Part shown: piece after piece, positions 1-10,101 of the stretch
Numbering within the stretch: position 1 is the stretch's first letter
Layout: every line of letters begins with the position of its first letter
Assembly: GCF_016802725.1 (NCBI RefSeq)
Contig: NC_052666.1
Coordinates: 2,360,001 to 2,424,000 of the forward strand
DNA: 64,000 nt
Source of the DNA: Solenopsis invicta
Lineage: Eukaryota > Arthropoda > Insecta > Hymenoptera > Formicidae
Direction: 5' to 3'
Translations under genes and position numbers: made by a program
The notes under the pieces: model-generated
Told to the model about the DNA's origin: nothing
Databases searched by the model: none
What the model saw: only the letters and a program-made list of their open reading frames with translations

Positions 1-846
1 ACATTTTCCTTGTACCCGCGTTTTCGTAGTTCTCTTATGTTTATAAGTTCGCCGGTCAACAAGATTACAGCGGTTTAGAATTATCGAGAAATCAGTAGCA
101 AACGCAAATTAGTAGTCAACTTCTAACAGTACAATATCATATGAAATATTCTAGAATTTTATAATGTCAAGAGAAACGAGTAACAATTGATGATTCTAGA
201 ATATTTGTACGATGTTGTTAATGTTAGAAGTGAGTCGGTTGATTTATGCGTTTGCTATATAGCTAATATATTTCTCTGCCTTCCAATATATTTAATGCAT
301 GCAATATTTATTCCTTCGTTTATTAGAATCGTCGAATTCTATTGGAATCGTCGACCTTTGTAAAGATGTTCTTGACGAGACTTCTACAGTATCACAAGAT
401 AAGCACACCACCACACCCTCAACGGAAAACATGGCGGCTGGGTTTTCCCTGTTTTAGAATACAGTTACCATATTTCTTATTATAGGCAGGACAAAAGAAG
501 TTTCAAGTTAATATTAATTGGACCATAAGTGAATTAAAATTCAACGTCTGTCAACAGTATTCCAAAATTACACAATTAGAAACAATAGAATTTTCTTAGC
601 AAGTTATGAAAAAATCAAAAAAAGTAATATAGTATGTGCGACAACAGTATTAGAATTGTTAAAAAAAAAATCCCCAGAAAAACAATATATCTCATTCCCA
701 AAAAAGATTTGTTGTGCACAACATACAAAATAGTGTTATTTTTAATATTACAGATTTCTTATTATTGATAGATAAGAAAAAAAGTAAATTGATCAAAATA
801 GAACAATAAATTAAAGCAAACAATTTAGGAAAAATACCATCCAAGT
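1..846. other. AT-rich sequence without a recognisable gene
   Basis: I see no splice-bounded coding sequence here. A motif near 655-715 (A-run, then ccccagaaaaac) recurs in divergent form at 1600-1660, and a second short motif near 822-845 recurs at 1490-1510. These suggest the coding remnant between them sits inside an old repeat. Confidence 0.4.
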
Positions 847-854
847 TGATTACC

Positions 855-1440
855 GACGATCGGTTTTCCTCTCAAGATCAAGAGCTAGATGACTTTTTCG
901 AGGGAATGCAGGCCGCACCGAGGGGCGACATCCCCATGGTGAAAGCCCTCGATGAGCCAGAACCAACATCACCTGGCCCAAGCAAAGGAAGAGACGAACC
1001 AACAACACCAAAAACAAGAGGCTAGAAAATGGCATCAAGAAAGAGGAAAAAAGACATCAATGATGATCCAGTGGTAAGACTTCCCCTTGTGGAGCAGGGA
1101 TATCCTCGAGGACGAGCAACGGTACAGGATGTAAAAGATATCCTAGATGAAAATACACGACTGCTCTAAAAAGCCATAGCGAAGAAGACAACATAAAAAG
1201 GTCATCACAAGACTAGACAGGCTTCTAGCGGCTCAAGCCACGTGGGAAGCCAAACTGGGTATGGCGGAACAGAGGATACTGGAACTTCAAGATGTAAGGC
1301 GTAAAGAGGCAATTCAGACCATACGAGGTCCACCCGCAACTCAAGACAAACACACAACGACACCTCATTTACCCCCTTCTGCAGGAAAAAACAATGGGGG
1401 TTGGGGAAGATTCTCCATGTTCTGAGTTGAAAGGACTTCT
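855..1440 (+). pseudogene. Degenerate GC-richer coding remnant, probably from a transposable element
   Basis: This block has clear coding composition in an AT-rich setting. It holds two adjacent open segments: 855-1025 (56 codons, acidic and Pro-rich, no start codon, ends TAG) and 1029-1169 (46 codons from ATG, beginning MASRKRKKD, ends TAA). Downstream to about 1440 the sequence keeps a coiled-coil-like reading (Leu, Ala, Glu and Arg rich) but with stops. Short direct repeats flank it on both sides. I do not recognise the family; a gag or ORF1-type remnant is possible but is only inference. Confidence 0.35.
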
Positions 1441-2340
1441 TTTAGAAAGTACAGCCAAAGACTACCCTAGTCTGACAAGGGACCACTAAACAATTTAGGA
1501 AAAGTACAAAATACAAAAATTAAAAACAGTGAACTTTTCCTTCGGGAGTTGCTGCAAATCAAGAAAAGTTTCATTGAACCGCATCTGTGAACAATTTATT
1601 AAAAAGAGTTCCCAGAAAAACCATTTACTTAATACCAAATAAAAGTTTATTGGCTAAGTTAATATTTATTTAAATATATTTATAAATTTTGCAGACAATA
1701 CGAATTATCTATAGTTTATATGAACATGTATATTCTTGCTCCTTTCGAAGGACGCATGGTTCGGTTACAAATCAGTCAGATCTCAATATCAGTTGATCCC
1801 AGTATACGTAAGAGCAATACAACGACAAGTTAAATCGTTTTGTCATGATTTGCAATTATTGCAGCCAAGTTTTTAACGAACCAACATGTCTATCGTGCTC
1901 CATGAATGCACAAATGGCACAGCAAAGCATTATTACGGCCGTAGTAGCGAATCCAAGATATCTGCCAAAACCGTTAAGATAGGAGAGAAGTAATTTTTAG
2001 AGATAGTTCAAAAACAACCTTCTTATTTATACTGATTTGTTCACTCATGGTCAAAAAGTTCAGCGTCTTTTAATTACATCTGAAGTAAGTTTCGTCACGA
2101 TCATCCGCGAATAGAGTTGCCTTAGACTATTATATAAGACATCCTATATGAAACATAACTTTATACAAATAAAGGCACAAATTCTTGTAAGTAACCAAAT
2201 AATTCTGGATAATATTACAATTATATTTATTTATATTGTACTAATAATTGCATATTTTTTAGCCTGGCATGTCAGGTGGACCAATATCAATAAAAATGGA
2301 GACGTCACAGGAGTGAACATTGAAAAAATAAAGGATTATA
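1441..2340. other. Intergenic AT-rich sequence
   Basis: No gene, RNA or clear repeat is supported here. The last two bases are the TA dinucleotide that serves as target site of the adjacent mariner-type element. Confidence 0.4.
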
Positions 2341-2640
2341 CAGGGTGTTTCAGACCACCCGTACACCCCTTTTCTCTTCGCAGGATTAGGACCAATCAAA
2401 AATATGTTCAGACGAAAGTTGTAGGGTTTCAAAAGATCTATTCAATGATCTTATCAGTTTGACCTTGGATGGCGTCGCCAAGGTCAGATCGAAATCACAT
2501 TAAGTTTTTTAAATGGAACACCCTATTTTTGATTCCAGAATCTAATAGCTGGTGTCAAGACCTTTCCAAAACACTATAAGAATGTTTATTTTCGTTGACT
2601 ACTTTCCGAGTTGTGCGGCTTGAAAGTTACACTACCGCCA
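2341..2640 (+). repeat. Left terminal inverted repeat of the DD41D element
   Basis: This is a 300-bp arm that matches the reverse complement of 4509-4808 with no net gap and only scattered mismatches. It begins cagggtgtttcag and ends actaccgcca. Mariner ends are usually about 30 bp, so this arm is unusually long. Confidence 0.9.
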
Positions 2641-2901
2641 GCATCAGCATTACTCAAGATGTACCATGTGGTGGTTACTTAGTCGGATTTAATCTTGTGT
2701 GTGGGTGTGTGCATACGTGCATGCGTATGTGTATGGGGGAGGAAAAGGGGAGTCAAAGTTTTATGTACTCTGCTTTTGTTTATTAACTGGATTGATTATG
2801 TTTGATGATCAATCATGTCCAGATTGACTGTATGCATTTTCCCGTGCTTAGCATTATCCAGAATGAACGACGTGGACGTGACGAGAATTTCATCCCATTG
2901 G

Positions 2902-2980
2902 GGTGCTTGATTCACGTGAGTCCCCTTGCCTCTCACGTTTGTGGTGCTTGATTCACGTGAGTCCCCTTGCCTCTCACGTT
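2902..2980 (+). repeat. Two tandem copies of a 38-bp unit
   Basis: The unit starts ggtgcttgattcacg and ends ctctcacgtt. Copies lie at 2902-2939 and 2943-2980 (period 41) and look identical. They sit between the left inverted repeat and the 3' end of the transposase. Each contains the E-box-like palindrome cacgtg. Confidence 0.85.
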
Positions 2981-3005
2981 CGGGAATGAATGAGTGTATG
3001 TTTTG

Positions 3006-3809
3006 TTAAGCGACTAAATGTTCAAAGTGAGCACCATTCTCTGCGATGCAAGCATCAACTCTATTTTGAAAATCATTGGTTGCTCGAAGAATTTCCTCGG
3101 CACGTAAGGATCGAATTGCTTCACTTATTCTACGAATCATATTATCCCTCGTAGTCGGACGTTCATGATAGACCAAGTTTTTTATCCTTCCCCAGAAATA
3201 ATAATCAACGACGGTGAGATCTGGTGATCGGGGTGGATAATTGATTGGACCGTATTTGCCTATCCACTTGTCGGGGAACATAGTATTTAATGCCGCACGA
3301 GCAACTCTCGATGTATGAGACGGACATGCATCTTGTTGGAACCACATGTTCAGGCGCAATTGCAGAGGAATATTTTCTAGTAAGACAGGAAGATCTGTCA
3401 TTATCAAGGCGGAATATCTATCACCGTTTAGTTTTTCGTCAAAGAAAACAGGACCTATGATTTGACTTCCAATAATTCCACACCAAACATTGACTTTCCA
3501 AATGGTTTGATGATCTACTTCTCTCAACCAGTGAGGATTATTTTGTGCCCAATAACGAGAGTTCCAAGTATTAACAGATCCATCACTTTTAAGTGTACAT
3601 TCGTCAGAAAATAAAATTTTCAAGTGGAAATCAAGTGGTTGCTGTCTTATAAAGTTGCAAAATACAAGTCTCTGTCTAATATCGTTATAATTCAACGCTT
3701 GATGAACAGACATTCTGTAAGGGTGAAATTTGTTATTTTTTAGAATGCGCCAAACACTGATTTTACTAACACCAGAATCTTGTTCTCGTCGTCTTAAAGA
3801 AAGAATCAT
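3006..3809 (-). pseudogene. DD41D transposase, catalytic part
   Basis: This frame holds the IS630/Tc1/mariner DDE core. The first Asp lies in LFSDECTLK, the second in WFQQDACPSHTSR, and the third in PPRSPDLTVVDYYFWG. The spacing from the second to the third Asp is 41 residues by my count. The Tyr-Tyr-Phe-Trp after the last Asp matches the family pattern. It ends normally at TAA with GAHFEHLVA. Catalytic residues are intact, so the only visible lesion is the frameshift joining it to the DNA-binding head. Names such as SETMAR-like are often given to such proteins in arthropod annotations. Confidence 0.85.
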
Positions 3810-4071
3810 AAGGGTTCAATTCTGTCGATGCAAGAATTTCCACTGTTCTTTCATCCATAATCGGACGACGAATTTGTGTACCTTTGTTATGTTGAGGCTG
3901 AACGACACCTTTAATTTTGATTCGTTTAGCCAAACGTGAAAAAACATTTCGCGAGTGAGGAGTCCGATCAGGATAACGTTCCCGCCACAATCTTTCCGCT
4001 GCAATGAATGTACCTCGACACTCACCTAAAATTAGCAGCATATCATATGCTTCTTCATTGGAATAGGACAT
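3766..4071 (-). pseudogene. DD41D transposase, N-terminal DNA-binding part
   Basis: This frame opens at an ATG (4071-4069) with MSYSNEEAYDMLLILG, followed by an FIAAERLWRERYPDR-type helix region. That pattern is the DUF4817/helix-turn-helix head common to insect transposases. It should bind the inverted repeats. Past roughly residue 88 it leaves the correct frame, and the rest of the transposase continues in another frame from about 3800 leftward. A single small indel explains the break. Confidence 0.8.
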
Positions 4072-4239
4072 GGCTAAATAAACCTAGACTAATAAAGAGG
4101 GTCGGATTTTTGTTGCGCGATTGATACTGATATGACGGTTATTGAAGACGTAGGTGACAAGTTTGAGAGAGTTATTGTCACTCGTGTTGAGTTGAGTCAC
4201 AATAGCGTTGTAGTGAATACATCTCTACTACATCCTATG

Positions 4240-4501
4240 CAAATAACAATATGTATAAAATCACGAGTTAGACATCGTTACGCAGAAAGCCGCGCTCGTT
4301 ATTGCTCGTGTGCTACCGTTAAAGTAATAATGTAATTACATAATATTATGACATACATATGTATGTGACTATCTACGGTCGCGACAGCTAACTTTCACGA
4401 TTTTTCATGATCTGTTTTTGTTGGTCCGGCTCGCGTGTTTACTTTCTTTGTGTCGGCTGCACGGCTTTCTGCGTAACGCGTGATTTTATATTGTTATTTA
4501 C
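4240..4501. repeat. Internal imperfect inverted repeat next to the right TIR
   Basis: The arms at about 4240-4292 and 4458-4501 share the blocks aaataacaatat, taaaatcacg and cgttacgcagaaagccg in opposite orientation. The left arm carries two short insertions. This second, shorter palindrome lies just inside the 300-bp right arm and may be an old nested foldback element. Confidence 0.7.
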
Positions 4502-4508
4502 ATGGTGT

Positions 4509-4808
4509 TGGCGGTAGTGTAACTTTCAAGCCGCACAACTCGGAAAGTAGTCAACGAAAATAAACTTTCTTGTAGTGTTTTGGAAAGGTCTTGACACCAG
4601 CTATTAGATTCTGGAATCAAAAATAGGGTGTTTCATTTAAAAAACTTAATGTGATTTCGATCTGACCTTGGCGACGCCATCCAAGGTTAAACTGATAAGA
4701 TCATTGAATAGATCTTTTGAAACCCTACAACTTTCGTCTGAACATATTTTTGATTGGTCCTAATCCTGCGAAGAGAAAAGGGGTGTACGGGTGGTCTGAA
4801 ACACCCTG
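4509..4808 (-). repeat. Right terminal inverted repeat of the DD41D element
   Basis: This is the partner of the left 300-bp arm, running from tggcggtagt to ctgaaacaccctg and followed by TA. The equal length and low divergence of the two arms suggest recent insertion or gene conversion between them. Confidence 0.9.
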
Positions 4809-4997
4809 TATATATATATATATTCCGAGAACAATGTTTGATTTTTTTTTCTTATAATAGCCGGGTGATAATGTTATTTGCAAAAGAGAAATCGTGGAGT
4901 TCCGGGTATAAGTATTTTAAATTTTACAGACAATCCCTTAGCATAATTTATATAATGGATGCGAAAAGGGAAATCGTGAAATCCTCCGGATGTAACA

Positions 4998-5135
4998 GCC
5001 TGTTGTATGTGCAAATTTACAAGTTGGCTCTCAGAAGTCTCAACGCTGCATATTCTCTCTGGTTTCAGAAATTTGTAATTAGATTAATTAATAAATATGA
5101 TAAGTACATTTTAAATCTTGTTTATTAAAATTAAT
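4998..5135 (+). repeat. Left inverted repeat of the Ulp1 element
   Basis: Aligns with the reverse complement of about 7484-7622. Shared blocks include tttctggtttcagaaattt and attaattaataaata, with scattered substitutions and no large gap. Confidence 0.75.
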
Positions 5136-5429
5136 ACAGTAAGTATAACATGACGCTGAAGCTAACATACGGACCTAGCAGACAGTCGCCGCGCGCCACG
5201 CTCAACGGAACGGTTCTCAGCCTAGGTCTTCGATCACAGTATCTGCTGCGTTAAAAAATTGTTTTAAGCAGATAATTTCACAGCATGTATTACATACCAC
5301 TACAGAACAGTCGTACAAAGTGACATTTTAAGTTTCACAAAGAAAAACATGCTAAAAACAATATATGAGAAAAAAAGACTGCATTCGGCAATAAATTCCC
5401 GGAAATAGGTTTATATCTCTGTTTCTACA

Positions 5430-5676
5430 AGGGCTACTTTTAAACTTTGCACACACCTTTGGGATAATATTAGAGAATTACCAATAAAATTTTACGAAAA
5501 AGGGCATCTGAGAAGCCGAGTTATATATAAATTTATATATAAATTTATTTCCAAGTTATACGACAAAAAGTTGATTATTTCAACAATAATTTATTTCTCG
5601 ACTTTTAAGAGGGCCTTTTTTTTAAACTTTGCATACACCTTCGGGATGATATTAGAGGCACCAGTAAAATTTTAGA
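5430..5676 (+). repeat. Two divergent copies of a ~67-bp unit, about 180 bp apart
   Basis: Copies at about 5430-5497 and 5610-5676 share taaactttgcayacacctt, gggatratattagag and agtaaaattttag-type blocks. They lie inside the Ulp1 element and look non-coding. Confidence 0.65.
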
Positions 5677-5804
5677 ATTCAGTGCTCGATTTTAGCGTCA
5701 CCTAGGACCAACCGCGTAGAGGTAACAAGCTTCAGGTCTGTTATGTTTTTTTAAGTTTTTTTTAAAGATTTTCTTTTTTGTTTTTTTTTGTTTTTTGACG
5801 AGAT

Positions 5805-6140
5805 TATTGTCTTGTAATTAGATAACATAAAAATATTACTGTCTTTTAATTAAATAATATAGAAATATGTTATTATCTTTGAATTAGATAACATAAAAAT
5901 TTTGTCTTTTAGTTAGATAACATGTAAATATACTATTGTCTTTATAATTAGAAAACATAAATTGAAAGAAAGAAATTTTTTGGGGGATTTTCTTTTTTAT
6001 GTTTTTTTCTGATATTTTTGCCTTTTAATTAGATAATATATAAATATATTATTGTCTTCTAATTAGATAACATAAAAATATTGTTTTAATTAGATATCTC
6101 ATAAATATATTATTATCTTTATAATTAGATAATATATTAA
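5805..6140 (+). repeat. Degenerate AT-rich tandem repeat, ~30-bp unit
   Basis: A unit near ttgtcttttaattagataacataaa recurs about eight times with small length changes and is broken once around 5960-6010 by a T-rich insertion. It is an old minisatellite inside the Ulp1 element and has no coding potential. Confidence 0.7.
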
Positions 6141-6304
6141 TGTAAATAAATAAAGTTTATAGTGGTAATGGAGATTCTAAGAGTTTTACAGATGAATAGT
6201 ATTCTATGGTATTTTGCGAACACATCGATGGTTGCCTCGAAATTTGCAGGTCTATAATATTTACATTTCCGAAAACAATTTTTGTTACATTTGTTGTCTT
6301 CATT

Positions 6305-7358
6305 TTATTTTTTGCCATTTCTTTTATGGTACTCTTTGTACCCGTCGATTATAAACTTCATGATCCATTTTCGTGTACTTATCATATCTTTTTCGATGAA
6401 CGCTAAATACTGACTGCTACAAATTATATAAGCCCACACACATAAATGGATCCCGCAGTTTCCTCCAATGTCCTGTGAATATATCTGACTAAGAATATCT
6501 TTTGGACAATACATTGTCCAGTCAGACCACATAAATTTCGGAGTGTCTTTGCATGTATAATTTTTCAATAAAGCCACATAGCTTTGTGACAATGTCTTTA
6601 GATGGTGTACCATGCACTGAATCTAAATAGACAATACATTTATGTAGAAAAATCACGACAAATAATTTTCAGTGAGACTGATTACGTATTGGTAATAGCC
6701 ATATATTGAACGTCCATGCTTTCATGTTTTGTGCCCATTTCATAAACCCAACACGTCCATCTTGACATTGGAGCAAAGAATACATGAAATGTGCGTTATA
6801 CATGAAATGTGCGTTAAAGATAAGAGGGACGTTTTCTGAATACTTTTGTGTTAATATTTTATAGAATGCATTGACAATATTGTCATCTATATACTCATTT
6901 GGCAATAGAGTTTGTAATACGTAGGACATCTCTTTTTGCCAATTGCACGGATATTCCTCTTGATTGGCCCACTGAAGTTTATCATACATAAACACCGGTA
7001 CAATTTGTTTATCTTGTTCAGTGCGCACTTTAAAATTTGTTGCATTGAAAGAAGTTTCTGATATTTGGAATTGGATCATTATCATTTTTGGTACATTTTG
7101 TCTTTACTGCTTTGTTTGATAATGCTTTCTGTAACTTTTGAAAGCAATATTTTTGAAGGTGTGATTTTGATTTTTGGAGCCATGTTTCTTTTGCGAAATT
7201 AAAATCGCAATTGAGATTTGGGCTTCTAGACGTTTGTCGAGTTGTGAACAAACTATATTTTCGTTCTCTAACTCTCGCTGAAAGCATGGACTCCTGGGTT
7301 TGTTGTGCAGTGGACAGGGGTTCATCCCGAATGTGTCCCCACTATTTGACTGCCGCAT
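6305..7358 (-). pseudogene. Ulp1-type (C48) cysteine protease, broken
   Basis: Three catalytic landmarks of a SUMO-protease fold occur in order on the minus strand. The segment 7085-6669 holds LLPNEYIDDNIVNAFY, the usual entry motif, and ends with the catalytic His where HW is expected. The Trp codon is replaced by TGA (6669-6671). The frame then continues in phase to a YLDS motif near 6622 (catalytic Asp) and on to GGNCGIHLCVWA, whose Cys is the nucleophile. It ends at 6305. A Cys/His- and Lys-rich segment at 7104-7358 may be the decayed N-terminus in another frame. The protease would cleave ubiquitin-like conjugates or a viral/transposon polyprotein; substrate unknown. Confidence 0.72.
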
Positions 7359-7483
7359 TGACTAGCACGTTCGAGAGGGGCGCGCTGTACATTAGTTTGG
7401 GGCTGCGGTCCGATTCACGCTCACAGCGCTCACTGTCCTCACGATGCTCATGATCCAACATCAGCGTTATGTTATACTTACTT

Positions 7484-7622
7484 TATCAACTTTAATGAAC
7501 AGGATTCAAAATGTACTTACCTTATTTATTAATTAATCCAGTTACAAATTTCTGAAACCAGAAAGTACACGCAGTTTTGAGGCCTCTGAAACTCAACTTG
7601 TAGAATTACACATACAACAGGC
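7484..7622 (-). repeat. Right inverted repeat of the Ulp1 element
   Basis: Partner of 4998-5135. Similarity stops abruptly at 7622 just as it stops at 4998 on the other side, which defines the element ends. Confidence 0.75.
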
Positions 7623-8792
7623 ATTGGAATTATTTTTATATCTTTATTCAATTATTTGACACTTGTTTCAAACTTTAATTCATTCAAAATATGTATTTAC
7701 ATTAACGCTAGAGTTAAAAAAGTATGACTTAGAGGCTGACTTGAGAAAACGAACCACTACACATTTTTGTTGAGAAAAGTAAGATATGCATTGGAAGAAG
7801 ATAGGAAGATAAAAATAGATTTAATAAGGCGCATGCGGTCTAATTACCTTTGTTTCATTTGCATGTGCACTTTGTCAATCATATCTTATGACATTTGAAA
7901 AATTTTATACGTAACACTCGTAGGAGTATAATATAATATTGACTCTAGTGCAAAATATATATTTTTAATTGCACATATTTATTAATAATAGGCGTATTCA
8001 ACGCGGTTTTGTACGAGACGAACGAATTTGGCTGAACAAAGTGTCGTCTGCCTCGCGAACCGAGATATTGATATAATTCAGGATAGAAAACTTGTCGGCG
8101 GCCATGATGATCAAGAGGTACTACACCACATACATCACAAGTACACCACAAGTTGCATACAGCTGACTAATGTATGCCAGCGTCACTCTGTGTTGAAAAT
8201 GTGAAAGGAAGAATTCTTGAGGACTACGATGATAGTGACGCCGTCTCTTACATGAAAAATGTTGAGACTTAGACTTTTGCTTGCGATATCTCCGCTCGTA
8301 GGGCACGGAGAAAAAAAAAACACTTTTATTATACAATTTGACCCCAAGCTATCGATTGAGACTACTTAGAACTTGATAGGTTTAGCCATTACTAAGATCT
8401 GATAATCTTGTTATGCTTGAACTTGCTGACTGGCGTAAGAAAAGGTCAGTCTTTCTCGCTTGCCATTGGCGCGATACGCAACCGCACTTTTTGATGGAAA
8501 TTGATGTACCCGGTAGAAGTAAAACAATACATTACGAGTAACATCTATGCAATTAAAATTGAATTGCCCTGAGTTATTTTTATTTCGTGGAGGAGATTGT
8601 TCCATTAAAATTGATTTTGCATTTCTCGAAAGTCATCACTGATGATTTATTCTTTCTTATCCGAGAGATTATTTGTTCTTATCTTATTTATTCTTTCTTA
8701 ACCGAGGTAAATGGTAAGGAGTATAATTTCTATTGCAAAATGTCAAAAGATGTCCGTCAGTGTAGTTTGAACTAGATTTTGCCACTAGCAAG
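7623..8792. other. Intergenic stretch; one unassigned minus-strand open region
   Basis: Most is AT-rich and featureless. On the minus strand, 7945-8336 holds two overlapping open frames with a reasonable amino-acid mix (for example GRRQVFYPELYQYLGSRG). There is no recognisable domain, start or splice pattern. It could be a decayed exon or a transposon remnant. Confidence 0.3.
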
Positions 8793-8948
8793 GGGCGCAC
8801 TAGACATTGTCCCTTCCGATTTCGTTGAACTTTATATATGTTATAAACCCATCCTCCCACTAATTCATCTTAAAGTAATAGGACCCGCCTCTCAAGCATT
8901 CGCGAGAAAAACGCGTTTTAAGATTTACGTGTGCGTAATGTACCGTGT

Positions 8949-9050
8949 AGTAAGAACTGATTTACACCTAAGCAGCGTAGTCTAGTCGGTAAGGCGCCTG
9001 ACTACAATGCTGCATATTACTGGTTCGAATCTTACTTTTTCCATTTTTTT
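8949..9050 (+). repeat. tRNA-like Pol III promoter unit, left arm
   Basis: The A-box-like tagtctagtcgg (8978-8989) and B-box-like ggttcgaatct (9022-9032) are about 32 bp apart, followed by a long T run from about 9044 that would stop Pol III. Acceptor and T stems do not pair well, so this is a tRNA-derived relic or SINE head rather than a working tRNA gene. Confidence 0.6.
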
Positions 9051-9414
9051 TTTTTTTTTTTTTTTTTTTAATTCGCAACGTACTACTGTGTGTGATGTAT
9101 GTTTTTAAATATTTAGCCTATAAAATAACTGTTTTAATTATACAATTAATTATATTTCAGAAATTATGAAATTCATTTATTTATTAATGTTTTTAAGATT
9201 TTGTGAATAAAATTTACGTAATTTTAGAATGAGATAATAAAATATTTTATAATACATCATGAAAGGAAAGTAAGGAAGAAAATAAAATATTTTATAATAC
9301 GTAATGAAAAGAAAGGAAAATAAGAAGAGAAAGTCAATAAAAAAGTCAATCTTCTATAACATTGTTCATAAGATTTTAATAAGCAAATTTTTAATAAACA
9401 TATATTTAATTAAG

Positions 9415-9792
9415 CTATTGCTCATCTTCGGAATGAGATTCATTTTCGGATGAGTTACATGTTTTGGGATGATATTCATCATAGAAACATACAAAACATA
9501 ATATTTTTTTACAATGAGCACATTGAATAAAGCCCACATTTTTACAAGAACACGATTTTTTAATTATTGAAATAGAAAAACATATTTCGTTCATATTGAA
9601 AAATATCGGTCTCTCTTCTATTAATTTTGATGCGTACCACGCGTATAAAAGCATCGGTTTAAAAACGGGAGCGCTCAATTGATGCAATAGCAAAGAATGT
9701 ATTTTAATAGCATCTTCACGAGCACCTGTTTCTCGTTGTTGTTGTAATAAAGTGGGACAATTTTGCAACTTTTTAATAAAAAAACACCACAC
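9415..9792 (-). CDS. Small Cys/His-rich protein of the 8793-10101 element, family not recognised
   Basis: This 125-residue frame starts MWCFFIKKLQNCPTLL and has a helical middle (REDAIKIHSLLLHQLS). Its C-terminal zinc-binding-like cluster has the pattern CxC-x7-CxxC-x5-CxxC, then DEYHPKTC, and an acidic Ser/Glu tail. The start lies within the right inverted repeat, and the poly-A tract upstream suggests the natural N-terminus may be missing. The cluster resembles small zinc ribbons at the C-termini of transposon proteins, but I cannot name the family. No stop or frameshift is visible inside. Confidence 0.5.
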   Translation of the reverse strand: MWCFFIKKLQNCPTLLQQQRETGAREDAIKIHSLLLHQLSAPVFKPMLLYAWYASKLIEERPIFFNMNEICFSISIIKKSCSCKNVGFIQCAHCKKILCFVCFYDEYHPKTCNSSENESHSEDEQ

Positions 9793-9837
9793 ACAATAGT
9801 ACGTTGCGAGGAAATTAAAAAAAAAAAAAAATAGAAA

Positions 9838-9925
9838 AAGTAAGATTCGAACCAGTAATACGCAGCATTATAGTCAGGCACCTTACCGACTAGGTGTCGG
9901 TAAGCAGCTACGCTGCTTAGGTGTC
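9838..9925 (-). repeat. tRNA-like Pol III promoter unit, right arm
   Basis: Mirror copy of the left unit: B box as agattcgaacc (9843-9853) and A box as ccttaccgactagg (9881-9894). A short insertion follows the A box. The adjacent A run on the plus strand is the matching terminator for minus-strand transcription. Confidence 0.6.
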
Positions 9926-10101
9926 AATCTGTTCTTACTACACGGTAGTAAGAACATTACGCACACGTAAATCTTTAAACGCGTTTTTCTCGCGAATGCT
10001 TGAGAGACGGGTCCTATTACTTTAAGATGAATTAGTGGGAGGATAGGTTTATAATATATATAAGGTTCAACGAAATTGGAGAGGACAATGTCTGGTGCTC
10101 T

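Larger units (their letters stand above)
2341..4808 (-). mobile_element. DD41D mariner-like (ITm) transposon with 300-bp inverted repeats
   Basis: This 2468-bp element is bounded by TA on both sides (2339-2340 and 4809-4810), the target duplication of Tc1/mariner elements. Its ends are long inverted repeats of equal length beginning cagggtgtttcag. Inside is a minus-strand transposase in two overlapping frames, with a DUF4817-type DNA-binding head and a DDE core. My count gives 41 residues between the second and third catalytic Asp, placing it with the DD41D (rosa-type) group rather than DD34D mariners. One frameshift near 3800 means this copy cannot make intact transposase, though the ends look mobilisable in trans. 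Confidence 0.88.
4998..7622 (-). mobile_element. Unclassified DNA transposon carrying a Ulp1-type protease
   Basis: Inverted repeats of about 135 bp mark the ends: 4998-5135 and about 7484-7622, both beginning gcctgttgtatgtg when read inward. The 2.6-kb interior has a minus-strand C48 (Ulp1) cysteine protease remnant and no recognisable transposase. Long inverted repeats plus a Ulp1 protease recall some Mutator-like and CACTA-like elements, but no class can be assigned from what is here. I could not identify a convincing target duplication. It is probably a non-autonomous or captured-gene derivative. Confidence 0.65.
8793..10101 (-). mobile_element. Inverted-repeat element with tRNA-like ends and a small Cys-rich protein
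   Basis: The arms 8793-9102 and 9779-10101 are inverted repeats of about 310-320 bp, recognisable from agacattgtcc at the outer edges to cgcaacgtactactgtgtg at the inner edges. Each arm includes a tRNA-like segment with A and B boxes followed by an oligo-T/oligo-A run. The right arm has a roughly 16-bp insertion next to the A box. The interior carries a minus-strand open frame, 9415-9792. No transposase is seen. A clear target duplication was not found. It looks like a non-autonomous derivative of a larger transposon. Confidence 0.72.

Noticed and set aside
8971..9036. Functional tRNA gene
   Set aside because: A and B boxes are present, but acceptor and T stems do not pair and an inverted copy lies at the other end of a transposon-like element.
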